Of a stretch of DNA of 64,000 nt, positions 1-11,991 are shown in pieces; position 1 is the first letter of the stretch; each line of letters opens with the position of its first letter. The notes under the pieces were generated by a model. The model was not told the origin of the DNA, made no database searches, and saw only the letters and a program-made list of their open reading frames with translations. A program made the position numbers and the translations under genes. The DNA is from Sipunculus nudus (taxonomy: Eukaryota; Annelida; Sipuncula; Golfingiida; Sipunculidae), in assembly GCA_026874595.1 (NCBI GenBank), contig CM049308.1:50536624-50600623 (forward strand), written 5' to 3'.

Positions 1-3000
1 ATTTTTCAAAACAGAAACATAAAATTCATGTTACTGTGATAAGATTTCACATTCATACACAAACATTTAATAAAAAAAAATGCAGGGAGAAGATAACATT
101 TTGCACTTATGTTGATCATGAATCAACCAGGTAAAACTAGGTTGACTGATAAGGAAAATTAAAATCACACCAGTAATACCAACAATGAGTAAAAATAGGT
201 TAAGTGTATATGATTTTCTTGAGCCTAGTTTCCATTATAATTATCTATGGGATATGTAGGTGATAGTAATTTTATAAAATCCCTCTGATATGATTTTATG
301 TGATTTTATTTTATCCATCAATTAAATCAAAGAATTAAATTGTGGTGAGAAGAATTGATAAAAACTGCTGAATGTCTCAGCTGTTTAATTTGCATATGCT
401 GTCTGGACCATTCCACCCACGGGAAAGTAAGAAAAATACCAGACATCATGTATATACCCCTGTATATCTTGGGGTAAACCTTTAGTGATCTGTGTTCTTG
501 TGAAGTCAGAGACGTCTTCTTTGATTTACCATGAACACAAATGTTGAGCATGCTGGAAGACTTAGTATTAGTAAACCACCAAGTGGCTGGGTTTTGTGTG
601 CTTGGTAGAAGCTACTGTTTCATCGCCAAGGTATACAAACCTGTAACATGGCATCAGGCATCAAGGTGGACTACAGCATAGGTAATCTTGTGTTCTTGAA
701 CAAGAAATGTTTCCAGCCCCCGGATAAATCTATTTATAGTTCTTTAATCTTTAGTGATTTTACTGTTTCTGTTGAATTGTTAAAATTCAAATGTGATCTG
801 ATATATGCAACTCAGTAGCAGGGTTGGGTCCTTTAAAGTATAGTGCAGCAAATACAACAGAACATTTGTGGTATAATTATGTTAGGCTATCTCAAGACAG
901 CTGGTCTGTCTAAATGGTGGTTTTAATCCAAATTCCTGGTTCTGTACTATAGTACAGTAGTATCTTACTGATGCTGTTTAGGTTAACGTTAATGTTTCTG
1001 TGATTCTGAACCCTACTGCTGCACTGTTGATTGTGGAACTGTAATGCTGAGGCTGAGGTGCAAAAGAAATAAGTACAGCCCAAGAGAGAGCTTAACATAT
1101 GTAGACTAACCTTCAAATATCTGTCCAGAAAGTTAATGTCCCTGCTGGCTACCTGTAAAGCTTTAATGGGGTACAGTATTGATGATAAAATGATAGAGCA
1201 TGGACTGTGGACTGGTACTATATAGTTACTGCTGAATGCATGGAATTCTGTAGTTCTGCTTTAATTAATTCTGGTTTCCATGTGAAACAGCAGTTTGAAA
1301 ATTATAAGTGCAGTGTCAGTAAAAACATTACGACCATGCATAACAACACATTTTGGTCATGTGCTTGTACTTATCTGTTGGTTTGTGTGTGGTTATTTAA
1401 AAAAATGCTTTATTTAGTATCTGCATGGCATTATGCAGCTCAAGTGTATCCTTTGCTGTATGCATCCTTTTTAGTCACATGATCTGTGAACAGAGGGGAT
1501 ACTGGATGGTACAGTTTATGATTACATCATCTTGTGTGTTACAATGCAGCTGTTTCATTAGAGCCACACACCAGGGTGCTCACCAGGCCCTGATGATTAA
1601 GCCACCTCAGCGAGTCTTTGGTTCACACATCTGTTGAGCCACCACAGCTTATGTTTTATGAGTTCTCCTCTTTATTGTTTTTATTACCTTTTTAAGACAA
1701 GACAAATGGATGCATTATGTGAAAAGGGGTGATGGGTGTAACAACCAAGGGTACATACAGGTCACACAGATGTGGATCCTAAAAGATATGATGTATACCA
1801 GTTTTGTTATCCACCATTTAAAAAAAAAGAAAAGAAATAATTTAACTGATTGGTCATCAGTTAATGCCCTGTGGTACCCAGGTTCTCCAGATTGCTATCA
1901 AGTGGCCTCTATAGAATTGTAGTGGATCTGAAGTTAGAAAGTGCACACCCTGTCACAGAATCCAGTTTTCATAAACAATTTCAGGATAGTTGCACAAACT
2001 GCATATGAAAATACAACCATGGCCTCTTCTGTTGTGAACCAATCCCTAGTAAAAAATTCAGGGCATTTTCTTAAAGGAACAAAAGATGACACTTGTGAAA
2101 AGAATAAAGGATTAATTGCTATCTCATGGTCATATTTAATTGTTTGTGGGTCTTAAATTCAGTTTGCACGCATCCTCTTACAGAGACTGATCTTAGTAAA
2201 TTCCATGGCCATTCCCTTTAACTATGTAACTGTCAGCATTGTTATTGCATTGAAAGTGTTAGATCTGCAATGTTCCAACTTAACATCCATATAGATCTCA
2301 GTGAACTCTCAATGAACACTTCTAAATTAGGTCAATGTGACCTATATCTTGTTAGCATCAAGCTGAAAACACCTGAAAAACCTGCCATGGACTCTTATAG
2401 CTGATACCATGGCTCATTTGTTTACGGTAGAGTTGGATACAGAAGTTTTGAATACAGGGTTCTGAATATTTAGGCCTCAATTTAAACAGATAAAAATAAT
2501 TTAGTTTCTTGGGAAATGGAGTGAACAAAGAAACTGTACAGCAGATGAATCCTCAAGCCCTCTTCATTTTGATATCTCCAGATGGTAGATGGGCTGTCCT
2601 GTCCACATTTGACCTTATTGACCTCTCTCATCCTCAGTCCTCTAAAGAGTCTAAGGTCTGGCTTTGATTATCCAAAAGGTCTGAAGATTTAGCCAGACAC
2701 TCAGGTTTTATGAGGTTTATCTGGATATGATGGTCAAGAGACTCTTGCAGTGTCAGCTGGCTTCTTGGCTTTGGTGACACGTTACAGACCTTTGACATTA
2801 ATCTTAGTGGGTGACAGGCTACAGATGTCACCCATGCTGACAACTGTGGTCTGTGGTTTATCCAGTCCCTTGCCATCATCAGACTCTAGTGATTATTGTG
2901 TCATTGTCTGAGTCTACAAAAAATATAAACAGAATTAAGTTTTGACATTGCCAGCTCTTGCCTCAGCATAACCTTTCAACCAACTGTGATTGTACTTGAC

Positions 3001-4006
3001 CCGTCACCACAAGTATGGTTATGTTGGTTTTCCATGTTCACATATGAATTATGTGTCGTATGTATCCTAGAGAGGATGTTGTGTTAAGGGTCAAATCCTG
3101 ATGTTTCCTTTTCTGAGTTTTTTGTAACTTTTTCTCTTTAACTTTGATACTAGTTGTGTGTGTATTTAAGCCAGTGGTAATTCATCAGTCTTTCAAATTT
3201 AACTTTACTTAAGCATTAAAGATACTCTGCAGGAGGCTGAACAATTTTTGGTTTTGAGCCAAATGAAACTTAATTTCATTTAAAAGGACTGATTAGTCAA
3301 ATTTCTTGTATTGAAAAAAACTAGAATCATTGATGTACTGGCATGTGCATGAAAAATGTTACCAAAAGCAAGATGGTACTGCCTCTTGCTCCAAGACCCC
3401 ACAGAATTTGTTTGGTACAGAAGAAAGAAACGTCAGGTAGACCACTGGCAAGATGTGACTGTAGGATATTAATTTTGATAAACTTCACAGTGATCTTAGG
3501 TGTGATATGCTAGGATTGACCATGTAAGTGATAGAATGATAATGTTATAATATGGTTCAACTAGTTCATAATATTGCTCAACTCAAAATTGCAAATACTA
3601 GCACTGTAAGATAAAGGGACAATCTCAAACTAAAATAAAGTTGAAACAGGTCAGGTGAAATTTTTTTAAATAATGTAATACAGAAATGCTATTTAAGAAA
3701 ACATCATAACAACTATGTACTTCACCAGTGAATTCTTGTTGTTTGTCTGTCAGTGTTATATGACATGAAATTGATATTTACTTATTATAAAAAAATCAAT
3801 TGAACTGCCTTGTCAGTTAGGCTGAGTATGCCATTTTAAGTGCTGAAACACTGAGGGTCAGTTGAAGGTTCCTTGGCCATTGGCTGTGTATTTTCTGGAG
3901 GGCTGATGCTCTGTGCGTTATGGTCAGGAGCTGAACAACAAATAAAGGGTTAGTTTTCTCAAGTCCTCTCAGCTGTAGTGCCATCTACACCCTGATGGTC
4001 AGGTTA

Positions 4007-4007
<1 letters not shown>
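1..4007. other. AT-rich non-coding DNA, no gene recognised
   Basis: Open frames here are short, AT-biased and show no family motif. The ATG at 648 begins MASGIKV, which superficially resembles a kinesin N-terminus, but it does not continue into VAVRVRP. I see nothing else supportable. Confidence 0.6.

Positions 4008-4042
<35 letters not shown>
4008..4042 (+). repeat. Poly-G tract, 35 uninterrupted G
   Basis: Thirty-five consecutive G between ggttac and tatttata. Such runs can form G-quadruplexes and are hard to sequence, so the exact length should be treated as approximate. Confidence 0.95.
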
Positions 4043-4043
<1 letters not shown>

Positions 4044-7000
4044 ATTTATATTCAGGGCTGCCATGTTTACATGATCCCTATACAAATGTGGAGTCAGATA
4101 TTTTGTAGACTTGACATGTCCTGCCTGTGTATGTTTTGACTTTTCACAGTTACTTGTTATGTTTTGTGTTGTGGTGAAAAATAAATTTCACAGCTGATTT
4201 GACTTTGCTGTGGTGAAGACTTTAAAGACTTTGCAATGTGACAAAGTACTGGGAAATGTGATTAATTATATCAGTATTGTGATTAGAATAAATAAATGGA
4301 AAAAAATAGCACTCCGAGAACACATGCCTCTACTTTTCCACCAATTTTTAATAAATCTGCCTCACAACTTAATCTGCAGCTCTCTGACTGTTTCAGATAT
4401 CTTTTGGACAACAAACAGAAAGATGTATGGACAGAAAGGCAATACTCAAGATTTTCATGTTGGGTTCGTCCTGCTTTCAAGATTTGCCTCCATACAAAAT
4501 TTTATTGAAATCTGATTTAATTTCTTTTTGAGGGTTTAAGAAAAGTGCCTGGTCAAGGTGACGCCCATTACAGCCAGAGATCTTTGGTATGAACCAGGTC
4601 CTGAGCCTCAAACCAAAATGGAGACTCTCAGTAATTTATCCTCTAAACTGGGTATCAGCACTTCAGGTTATGACAGACTTCTGGATTATTCCTAGCCCAG
4701 GTTTATGTATATAAATCCTGAAATCCAGAAGTCTTAATAATAACTTACTGTTTTAATCATATGGCAACTTTCATCCCTATTCATTAAGAGACACTACCTT
4801 TGTTAAAAAAAATAAATCTTTTACACCAAATACACGTAAAGACGACAAACAGAAAGACCATCAGGTTTAGATGAATTTTTCCCCACCCAAGTTCTTGTTT
4901 TTGAGGTAAACTAACCCTAACACATGGCCTTGTTTTGACCTGCATTTGTTGGCATTTAATGACACATATGATGAAATAGGCCAGTCAAGGGCAGCAGGAA
5001 GACATGAGGTGACCCTTGGCCTTTATGGTTGCAAGTATTACTTCTAGGAAGGCCGTTATCCTGACTTCAAGGTGAGCTCAGGGTGGATGCCATGTGTAGG
5101 GACATCTGGTTCACATTTCTAGGTGACCCTTTATCCCAGGCCTCACCTGCACGGAACAAGTTACACAGAGTACTATGTAACAGACTCACTGTTCATTCAT
5201 TGGTGTGTCTGTATTGTTAGTGACCTGATCTTTCACCAAGTAGACTTTTTCCTGAAATGATTCAGACAGATTTAAACATTATATAATAATGAGATGCAGC
5301 TGTACATGGAAGCTTGTTAATATTTCTTTTATGATGTTTAATAATAGATTGAAAATTTATGTTATTAAATCCTCTTTGATCTCCATAAATTTTTTCCCAT
5401 CTTGATGAATGCCCTGTCAAGTAATGGGCCACATGATCAGTAACAAGTTTAAGGTCACAGATCCGGCTTATGATGGTGACATGATTATGATTGGAAGATG
5501 AAAGTGTCTGTTTAGGAGCTAAATTAAAGACTTTCAGGTTTGTTGTTACTACAATGGGGTGGAATGGTCTCCCTTGTATTCCTAATGATGAAATAATCTG
5601 AGTATCTGGAATTACATATGATTTATCATCTACTTCCTGATGCAGTCAGTAGAGTGGAAGAAAACAGGAGTAGGAAAAGAGATACATGTCATTTGTAAAG
5701 TAATTAATCATAGGGAATTCTGTTTTACAATATGAGCTCATAGACTGATTTGTACCTTTTGCATATATATGTACTGGAAAGGGGATTGTAGATTCTGTGA
5801 CATGTTTATCTCAGGTAAGATTGGTGAGAGGTAGAGGTTTAGGCTTTAAGAGTAGGCACTCATACTGCTAAGTACATTCACAGTAGTACCAGGTCCAGTA
5901 GTTACTGCAGTGTGTCAATTTCAGGGATTGTTATTTCTGGCCAATGGCCAGTGGTTGTAGATCCTGAATAGCTTGGTACATGCACTGGAATGCAAACATA
6001 GTAAGAATACTGGAGGTAATTGAATGGTACTTGTATTAGTGGATATTTACAGGCAGAACCGATTCCTGCTTATGATAGTGCAGGGACTTACTTGATAGAT
6101 TGAAAACAGTATTTGAGGTTTCTGTATGATTAACTGATTATCATACAGGTAATTCAAGGACAAGTACATGATCAGGGTAAACTTGGATTTAAAGCATCAC
6201 TGTTAGTTATTTTGGCTTACCTACTTCACTCTCATAGTTACATGTAAACTATCAGTGCAGTAAAAATCTTCTGATTTGATCTAATTAATGGTTCTAGTGT
6301 CAAGTCTTGTAGGTTTGAGAAAGCCAAATATTTCTTTTATCACACATTTCATTTTGTTTATGCATTGATTACAAACCAAGTATAACATCTATAGGAAGGC
6401 AGTTCTGACTCAAGATTTTGAGTGATAACTGCATTTGTTCTAAAAAGGACACCTTTGTAATATAAATTTACACTTGTATGTAACCAGGAATTTTCAGGGA
6501 ATTCTTGTGAAAAGTTGGATAGTTTACACCTTCAGAAGCACCATTATGGGTGGAAAAAAGTAAGCAATGAATGATAAGAGTAATTTTAATTGTCCGTTAG
6601 ATGGCCAGAGAATCGATGAAAGTTTCTTGAACAAGTTGATGTAAGCAATATAAAGTCTTTCACATGTGCCAGTTTTGAATTAAGAATCAAAATTTCCCAA
6701 GCACGTCAGTCAGCCCACAGAAGAAACAGTAATCTTAGTGTTTACAGTAGTACTGCCATGTGCAAGGGCAAATTAGTTTTGCATAAATACTTGGTGTTGA
6801 ATTACCATGTTCCTCAGTGAATAAGATTCAGGCATTAAGATATGAATTATAGTTGTTTTTACTGAGATAACATATTAGGTTATTTTTGTGTCCATAATGT
6901 TTATATATAACTTCTACAATAACCATGATCTAGTTAGGATGTTTTGGGCACATGCCTCAGTTGGGATGGACTTTATCTCGTCTTCTTTCATGTGAAGTCA

Positions 7001-7448
7001 TCTTTTGAGGTACATGAGTACATACTTCTTGACCTTGTGTGATAACCAGTGAGTGATTCCAGGTTTGGCACCTGTGTACACTTAATTGACAGACCTTTTG
7101 TGTTTTTACCATACAAGGTTAGATTCATGTAGCCCAGCCCATGTCTCCTGGACTTGATAAATAAGCAATGATTCACTATAAATATATTAGAGATGATGTG
7201 AAGTCTATCTTACACCATGTAGTAGTACAAGCATTAAGCTGTATGATACTCCTGTATAAATTGTAAGGGAAGGCTTTAAGTATATTGTTGTCATTGTTGG
7301 GATTTCACATGCTGAATCTCCCTATCAAATTGTCTTGAAATTCTGTAAGCCCTAAAACTACTCCATCACTAATGAACCCCCAAAATAAATTGCCTCTGAT
7401 ATCCTTTTAAAGATTAATAAACTTCTTGACCAGAAACAAATCCTTATC
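4043..7448. other. Non-coding DNA between G tract and minisatellite
   Basis: No coding signal was recognised. A short acceptor/donor pair around 5048-5071 frames eight codons (EGRYPDFK), but it matches nothing in the kinesin motor and is too short to call. Confidence 0.5.
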
Positions 7449-9930
7449 TAATTGTCTTGTGCTTACAGTCACATCTGCACCATCAAGTCATTTACTATGT
7501 GATGTCAAACTAATTGTCTCGTTCTTACAGTCACATCTGCCCCATCAAGTCACATACTGTGTGATGTCAAACTTATTGTCCGGTGCTTACAGTCACATCT
7601 GCACAATCAAGTCACATACTGTGTGATGTCAAACTTATTGTCTGGTGCTTACAGTCAAATCTGCACCATCAAGTCACATACTGTGTGATGTCAAACTTAT
7701 TGTCTGGTGCTTACAGTCACATCTGCACCATCAAGTCACATACTGTGTGATGTCAAACTTATTGTCTGGTGCTTACAGTGACATCTGCACCATAAAGTCA
7801 CATACTGTGTGATGTCAAACTTATTGTCTTGTTCTTACAGTCAAATCTGCACCATCAAGTCACATACTGTGTGATGTCAAACTTATTGTCTGGTGCTTAC
7901 AGTCACATCTGCACCATCAAGTCACATACTGTGTGATGTCAAACTTATTGTCTGGTGCTTACAGTCACATCTGCACCATAAAGTCACATACTGTGTGATG
8001 TCAAACTTATTGTCTGGTGCTTACAGTCACATCTGCACCATAAAGTCACATACTGTGTGATGTCAAACTTATTGTCTTGTTCTTACAGTCACATCTGCAC
8101 CATCAAGTCACATACTGTGTGATGTCAAACTTATTGTCTTGTTCTTACAGTCACATCTGCACCATCAAGTCACATACTGTGTGATGTCAAACTGATTGTC
8201 TGGTGCTTACAGTCACATCTGCACAATCAAGTCACATACTGTGTGATGTCAAACTTATTGTCTGGTGCTTACAGTCACATCTGTACCATAAAGTCACATA
8301 CTGTGTGATGTCAAACTTATTGTCATGTTCCTACAGTCACATCTGCACCATCAAGTCACATACTGTGTGATGTCAAACTTATTGTCTGGTGCTTACAGTC
8401 ACATCTGCACCATCAAGTCACATACTGTGTGATGTCAAACTTATTGTCTTGTTCTTACAGTCACATCTGCACCATCAAGTCACATACTGTGTGATGTCAA
8501 ACTTATTGTCTTGTTCTTACAGTCACATCTGCACCATCAAGTCACATACTGTGTGATGTCAAACTGATTGTCTGGTGCTTACAGTCACATCTGTACCATC
8601 AAGTCACATACTGTGTGATGTCAAACTTATTGTCTCGTTCTTACAGTCACATCTGCACCATCAAGTCACATACTGTGTGATGTCAAACTTATTGTCTGGT
8701 GCTTACAGTCACATCTGCACAATCAAGTCACATACTGTGTGATGTCAAACTTATTGTCTGGTGCTTACAGTCACATCTGCACCATAAAGTCAAATACTGT
8801 GTGATGTCAAACTTATTGTCTTGTTCTTACAGTCACATCTGCACCATCAAGTCACATACTGTGTGATGTCAAACTTATTGTCTTGTTCTTACAGTCACAT
8901 CTGCACCATCAAGTCACATACTGTGTGATGTCAAACTGATTGTCTGGTGCTTACAGTCACATCTGCACAATCAAGTCACATACTGTGTGATGTGAAACTG
9001 ATTGTCTGGTGCTTACAGTCACATCTGTACCATAAAGTCACATACTGTGTGATGTCAAACTTATTGTCTTGTTCCTACAGTCACATCTGCACCATCAAGT
9101 CACATACTGAGTGATGTCAAACTTATTGTCTGGTGCTTACAGTCACATCTGCACCATCAAGTCACATACTGTGTGATGTCAAACTTATTGTCTTGTTCTC
9201 ACAGTCACATCTGCACCATCAAGTCACATACTGTGTGATGTCAAACTTATTGTCTTGTTCTTACAGTCACATCTGCACCATCAAGTCACATACTGTGTGA
9301 TGTCAAACTTATTGTCTGGTGCTTACAGTCACATCTGCACCATCAAGTCACATACTGTGTGATGTCAAACTTATTGTCTTGTTCTTACAGTCACATCTGC
9401 ACCATAAAGTCACATACTTTGTGATGTCAAACTTATTGTCTTGATCTTACAGTCACATCTGCACCATCAAGTCACATACTGTGTGATGTCAAACTGATTG
9501 TCTGGTGCTTACAGTCAAATCTGCACAATTAAGTCACATACTGTGTGATGTCAAACTGATTGTCTGGTGCTTACAGTGACATCTGCACCATAAAGTCACA
9601 TACTGTGTGATGTCAAACTTATTGTCTTGTTCTTACAGTCACATCTGCACCATCAAGTCACATACTGTGTGATGTCAAACTTATTGTCTGGTGCTTACAG
9701 TCACATCTGCACCATAAAGTCACATACTGTGTGATGTCAAACTTATTGTCTGGTGCTTACAGTCACATCTGCACCATCAAGTCACATACTGTGTGATGTC
9801 AAACTTATTGTCTTGTTCTTACAGTCACATCTGCACCATCAAGTCACAAACTGTGTGAGCCCAAACTGATTGTCTGGTGCTTACAGTCACATCTGCACCA
9901 ACAAGTGACATATGGTGTGATGCCAATCTT
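7449..9930. repeat. Minisatellite, about 40 copies of a 62-bp unit
   Basis: Head-to-tail 62-bp units of the type ttattgtctggtgcttacag plus tcacatctgcaccatcaagt plus cacatactgtgtgatgtcaaac. Spacing was confirmed from the recurring gtgatgtcaaac word (7561, 7623, 7747). Units fall into two recurrent variants, tctggtgcttacag and tcttgttcttacag, in irregular alternation. Each unit carries a TCACA-n5-TGTGA inverted repeat. The first and last units are the most diverged. 62 is not a multiple of 3, so open frames inside it are not genes. Confidence 0.97.
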
Positions 9931-11630
9931 GCTGGTTTGTAATGCCATCCATATTGCTTGGTCAGTGCTTTATATATTACAGTACCAGAGAATGGTAAAA
10001 TAAAGATTATGAATCTCTGGTAAATTAAACATCAGCACTTGCATTATATTGATAATATAGGTTAATATTCTATAATATATATTGAATTTTAGGAGATGAT
10101 TCCCAAGTAAAGCTGAGCAAGTCAAAGAAGAACATGTGATAGGGAAACTATGACCAATATAATCCAATATAAGAAACAACCTGGAAACTCTTGATAATGA
10201 TGTATGTCAGTCAGATTTAATTTCAAGATGTATTGAAGTTGAATTTGTATATTTGATATTTGAGCTTTTAGCTGGTACAGAAACAAAGTATTACTATGGT
10301 ACTCACATGTATATTGCACAGACTTTTATTAAATGGAATACTCTAGAGCTCTATAAGTTAAAAAGCAGATTCAAATGTATTTTATTATTTAAAGGTTATG
10401 TATGTACTTGCATTTGTAAGGATGTTAGGGGGTTTACTAGCTCTGTATCACAGCCCAGTGAGGGTGGTGTATGTATTGGATGGATACAGAAGTATGGGGT
10501 GTATGGTCTGGTATACTTTCTGTCAGGTGTTATCATCAGGTAATGTACCCTGACATCCATCTCCATGACCACTCTGGTATGATAATCTCTAATGGTTATG
10601 TGGCAAAATTCATTGCAGAAATGCCAATACCTGATGCTGTGTTAATGCATGAGACTAACATTTGAAATTAGTCAATATATTTATTGCTAATTTTCTCATT
10701 CCATATAAACATCTGCTGGATTACACATATTTAGATATTCATGTACATGAACAGTGGAAGTCCAAAGGCCAGATTGTTCAGTTTTGTGTAAATTGCAGTC
10801 TGTAATTTTTCAGTTCTTAATTAAAATATTGATGTTCCTTAACATGTAATATAAGGTATTAACTATATTATTGTTTCTCAAGCACCAGAAATTTCATTTC
10901 AGCTGTTGTTAGCACAACCTAATACTTATTACTGATTTCTGTTTACCTTGTTTCTGTTTGATCCTTAAAATGACTAATGAGTGTTTCTATGCTTTGTAAA
11001 GTGCCAATTCATGATGTTTTAATGGTTTGTTCATGACAAAATTGGCAGGTGACTCTTTATAATTAATCATTGTTTCTTATTAAGAACAATTAGTTTTCAC
11101 TTTCCTTTTGCCATAAGAGTTCACAAGAAACCATGTATGTGTTAACAGGTATGAGCAGTAGACTAAGATTGTGGTTAGTCAACAGGATTTAGAGCTGTGA
11201 CTTCAAGGCAACCACATATCACAGGATCCAGGAAACTTACATGTGGGGGGTACATTCCATGTGTCTTTATTTGGGGATCAGTTAGTATTCTGTGTGTATG
11301 TGGTAGTATTGACTGGAGCAGCTTAATCTTGGGTTTTAATGGACAGGCTACTGTGTGGCAGAGGTCACAGCAAACTGTCAGATCATGCTCTGACTTACAT
11401 GTCAACGGATATGTTTCAGCTCCGCAGTTAATATTAGGACTGATAAAAGATTAGGGGAATTAACTTTTTTATTCACATTGGTTACCATGCTTGAAAATTG
11501 TTTTTAATATTTAATAAAATAAAGTAATATGTCATGTTGAATTCTTTTATTAGACTTTTTATGGATTACAAGAAGCATTTGATATGATGAGGTACACCCA
11601 GCCTACCTTTCCCATATATTTATACCCTTT
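9931..11630. other. AT-rich non-coding DNA
   Basis: No recognisable gene, RNA or repeat beyond simple AT-rich sequence. Open frames at 10253-10543 and 11197-11454 lack family motifs and are treated as chance. Confidence 0.5.
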
Positions 11631-11991
11631 TACACGGCAAATATTTTCAAACCAATTAGGGCAGAGCAGTATCGCCAAATTGGTTTAGTTAGCACCAATG
11701 GGTGTTGTTCACATTTCACATGTGGAACAATGTAACAACATGCTGACACAAGCATTCCTGCTTGTGCTGTTGCTGAGTTGCTGCTTGAAAACTGTGTCCA
11801 AACCATTCAGCTTTCACACAACACTTTAGAAAAGCAATTAAATCTATTCGCATTCAGAATGGTTTGAAACCTTCTCCTGAGCTTGAATTAACACACTTTG
11901 GCCAAAATGGTTTGAAAACACTTTGGATTGCCATGTGAATGCTCTTAAATGCTTTCAGCATGGTTTGAAACTGGTTTGCATTTGCTGTGTA
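11631..11991. mobile_element. MITE-like element with 12-bp terminal inverted repeats
   Basis: Starts TACACGGCAAAT and ends ATTTGCTGTGTA, an imperfect 12-bp terminal inverted repeat (one mismatch), over 361 bp. There is no coding capacity. The word GGTTTGAAAC or its complement recurs inside (for example near 11650, 11800, 11862, 11910, 11961), giving a subterminal repeat pattern typical of non-autonomous DNA transposons. The flanks are TA-rich, but I could not define a target duplication with confidence. Confidence 0.6.

Noticed and set aside
648-682. ATG opening MASGIKVDYSI followed by a GT, resembling a kinesin-3 first exon
   Set aside because: It resembles the MAS-x-KV start of KIF16 proteins but does not continue into the invariant VAVRVRP, and no next exon was found.
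7426-9930. CRISPR-like array of direct repeats
   Set aside because: The whole 62-bp unit is repeated with no unique spacers, and the context is animal DNA; it is a minisatellite.
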